A stretch of 64,000 nt of DNA from Thermoplasmata archaeon. GTDB taxonomy: Archaea; Thermoplasmatota; Thermoplasmata; Halarchaeoplasmatales; Halarchaeoplasmataceae. Below are positions 61,559-64,000 of this stretch, one piece after another. The notes under the pieces are model-generated. The model saw nothing but the letters and a program-made list of their open reading frames with translations. It searched no databases and was not told the DNA's origin. The stretch lies in assembly GCA_003552585.1 (NCBI GenBank), contig PUNK01000032.1, positions 41,996-105,995 of the forward strand, in the 5' to 3' direction. The stretch's first letter is position 1. Each line of letters opens with the position of its first letter. Position numbers and translations under genes: made by a program.

Positions 61559-64000
61559 AACAGCCCACACATACCAAATCAAGACGAAGGATGGGGTATG
61601 GTCAACTTACCACAGATAGTGGATGCACCTGTTGATTTCATGCTTGAAGATGAGTCACAAGCTCTACAAACTGGAGAGATCGATGAGTTTTCTATCGAAT
61701 ACCAGGATGGCGATGAACCCCTTCGTATCACATTGACTTGGACCGACGAACCTGCAGCCTCGGGTGACGATCCGACGTTGATCAACGATCTTAATCTAGA
61801 AGTGATCTCACCGACCGGCCAAGTTTACAGAGGTAATAATCTGGTAGAAAGTTGGTCAGAACCTGGTGAGTCAACATATGATACTTTCGATTCGAACGGT
61901 GACGGTTGGGATGATGTTAACAACGTTGAGAACGTTTATATCAGGGATACTGACCTAGAGGATGGAACTTACACTGTTAGAGTCCACGGGTTTGACGTAC
62001 CTGTTGATGTTGTCAACGGTGGACAAGACTATTCACTGGTAAAATATAATGCAGTCGAATCAGACGCAGAACCCGGTCCACTAGCGCCTACCGATCCTGA
62101 ACCAGAAGATGGAGCTACTGATGTAGGTACCGATGTAGAATTGAGTGTATATGTCGAACACGAAGACGGCGACAGGATGGATGTAGATTTCTACGATGCA
62201 GATGATAGCTTGATAGGTTCTGAGGGCAATGTTCAGAGTGGCGACCGAGCCTACACTACATGGAGCGGTCTTGATCATGACACCTCTTATGATTGGTATG
62301 CGGTAGCTGACGATGGTGACCAAACGGCTACATCAACTACATGGAGCTTCACGACAACGTCGGCAACACCACCTGATATCACTTTAACAAGACCGACCGG
62401 CGGAGAGACTTGGACCGCAGGCGACAACGAAGACATCACATGGGATTCCACTGAAGGTGACGGAGCGATAACTGGAGTCGACCTTGATTACAGTTTAGAT
62501 GGTGGGGACTCCTGGACTAACATCGTTACGGATACGGAAGATGATGGAGTCTATACATGGGCTGTACCTGATGAAGAAACGGAAGAGGCTATGATAGAAG
62601 CAACGATCCACGATGACCTTGGCTCGAGTGATACAGATACAAGCGGAACATTAACGATAGAAGGCACTACACCACCAGAGATCACTTTGACTAGACCCAC
62701 AGGTGGAGAAGAATGGAATGCAGGAGATAACGAGGAGATCACGTGGGATACAACAGTTGGAGACGGAACGATAACAGATATCGATCTAGAATACACGACG
62801 GATGACGGTGATTCGTGGAACGTGATCGTTGAAGGAACAGCAGACGATGGAAGCTACATGTGGACGGTACCAGACGAGGCCACCGATGAAGCAAGGGTGA
62901 GAGCGACGGTCAATGATGATAACGACCTTAGCGGTGAAGATACGAGTGAAATGTTCACCATCCTTGGAACACCACCAGAGTCACCAGAATATTTAGAGGT
63001 AGAGCGTGTAGGTTCAGGGGATACGGAAGAACTCGTCGATAACGGCCATTTTGAAGATGGAGACGATCCATGGCAGATGATAAGAGATCCGCAGGATATA
63101 GGAAATGACGAAGGTCAAGCCGGATGGGTAGATGATGAACAGTACCAAGAAGGCGGTTCTATCTGGGCGATGGCTGAACAAGAAGGTGATGGTAGTTCCA
63201 CTGAAGAAGTGATATGGGAACAAGAGATAGATTCAACCACGGACGAGATAACAGTGAACGGTGCTTATATGAAGAATTTATATATTGACCGTGATGATTG
63301 TAGTATTACAGGCATCGTTAGCATTTTCGTGTATGATACTGGTGTCGAAGATTGGGTCGATATATACGAAGTAGAGACAAATGAACCTGATACCACAGGA
63401 TGGGTTGAATTTGGTCCTGATATGACTTATACGCCTGAAGGTGAAGTCACTTCGGTCATGGCCGGTTTATATGTAGACGCTGTTGGGAATTCTCGAGGTC
63501 CGAATCTCGATACAGCATCAGGTGAGATATGGATGGACGCTATCAGTGTTACTACCGAAAGTGGCACTGGCGAAGGAGATGAAGACAACCTGATAACCTG
63601 GGGTGCTAGTCCGGATGAACCCGATGTTGTAGAATACAACGTTTACAGGTCAGAAGGAGAAGACGAAGCCGGACCATACGAACTCATAGCAACTGTTGAT
63701 GCAGATGGCTCAGCTGAGTATGAATACGTTGATCCCGATAGAGGAACAGCCGACGATGTGTTATGGTGGTACATGGTACATGCAGTGGACGAACAGGATC
63801 AGGAATGCGAAGGAGCCGGACCGGTACAGGAACCAGGTGAAGAACTAGCCACTTTCGACATATCGCTAACCGCAGACGGAGATTCAGATGGATGGAACTT
63901 CGTGTCGTTCAATCTTGAGTTAGATGACACAGATCTTGAATCGATACTGGAACACGAGGACTACGGCATATCTGATAATTACGACCGATTGATGTACTAC
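61559..64000 (+). CDS. Continuation of subtilase: S8 C-terminus and surface beta-repeat domains (partial)
   Basis: Same frame as 59855-61555, open for 814 codons to the window end. It begins NSPHIPNQDEGWGMVNLPQI, which completes the S8 fold, then a pre-P/proprotein-convertase-like domain (LTWTDEPAASGDDPTLIND), a fibronectin-like part, two 101-residue repeats (62366-62668 and 62669-62971), a jelly-roll-like region with an N-terminal VDNGHFEDGDDPWQ, and a final FNLELDDTDLESIL segment typical of long archaeal surface proteins. Strong bias to D and E suggests a surface/extracellular exposure, possibly salt-adapted. If the TAG is a real stop, an internal ATG at 61598 would be the next start. Confidence 0.75.
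62366..62971 (+). repeat. Two tandem 101-residue beta-sandwich repeats in the subtilase tail
   Basis: Both begin with TPP(D/E)ITLTRPTGGE and contain I-T-W-D, then D-x-E/D-Y, and V-P-D-E; the period is 303 bases. The TxPxGGExWxxG-xxxxITW pattern resembles Kre9/Knh-type (Ser-Thr-rich surface protein) domains. Copies differ widely at the DNA level, so the duplication is not recent. Confidence 0.8.

Noticed and set aside
1..64000. CRISPR arrays, rRNA or tRNA genes, integrases or phage genes
   Set aside because: None was recognised on either strand; no repeat-spacer pattern or intact T-arm motif with flanking arms was found.

Overview
This is an AT-rich archaeal window. The markers are Pelota, Nop10, a PAC2 proteasome-chaperone homologue, a type II methionine aminopeptidase, the archaeal HMG-CoA synthase/thiolase/DUF35 cluster, ADP-forming acetyl-CoA synthetase, a fused archaeal Mre11-Rad50 locus, leaderless promoters and many TTG/GTG starts. 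A heliorhodopsin with all diagnostic residues, DUF835, DUF2270, DUF6485 and large secreted subtilases point to an uncultivated marine or sediment lineage of Thermoplasmatota (Marine Benthic Group D-like). That placement is inference; there is no rRNA or tRNA in the window to test it.

Layout. 1-8.3 kb is an acyl-CoA catabolism block: ETF beta (partial), acyl-CoA dehydrogenase, a gamma-carbonic-anhydrase-like protein, split methylmalonyl-CoA mutase with its MeaB GTPase and a cobalamin adenosyltransferase, a medium-chain type acyl-CoA synthetase and a nitroreductase. 8.3-11.6 kb is the mevalonate entry operon (regulator, HMG-CoA synthase, thiolase-fold protein, DUF35), in which the thiolase lacks its catalytic Cys and His. 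11.7-15.3 kb holds heliorhodopsin, a PEBP protein and a lipoate gene set. 15.3-23.6 kb runs through an M50 protease, DHH phosphoesterase, DUF835, PAC2, Nop10, a transketolase/transaldolase operon, PurN and Pelota. 23.6-30.4 kb carries two MraY-like glycosyl-1-phosphate transferases, a dolichol-kinase-like protein, phenylacetate-CoA ligase, flavodoxin and a permease.

30.6-38.0 kb contains ADP-forming acetyl-CoA synthetase, a DRTGG P-loop protein, a CoA-transferase/GNAT fusion, a sugar nucleotidyltransferase and GlmM. Next comes about 680 bases without a gene. It holds a strongly structured, two-unit hairpin array (38131-38332) that looks like an undescribed RNA, followed by an archaeal cyanophycin synthetase convergent with TldD/TldE. 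44.1-48.1 kb has DUF6485, a metallo-beta-lactamase fold hydrolase, TsaC, MetAP, DUF2270 and PyrD. 48.3-52.5 kb has a RAD55-like ATPase, a coiled-coil protein with an exact 30-base repeat and three zinc ribbons, and a large TPR protein. 52.5-58.2 kb has a radical SAM protein, an endonuclease IV-like protein and Rad50-Mre11. 58.3-64.0 kb has a CrtC-like lipocalin protein and a secreted subtilase whose frame is interrupted by one TAG codon yet continues open to the window end.

The genes together suggest a heterotroph that activates organic and fatty acids to CoA esters, oxidises them through acyl-CoA dehydrogenase/ETF and methylmalonyl-CoA, conserves energy with ADP-forming acetyl-CoA synthetase, and secretes proteases. 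The best candidates for something new are the 38.1-38.3 kb RNA, the in-frame TAG in the subtilase, and the catalytically altered thiolase.
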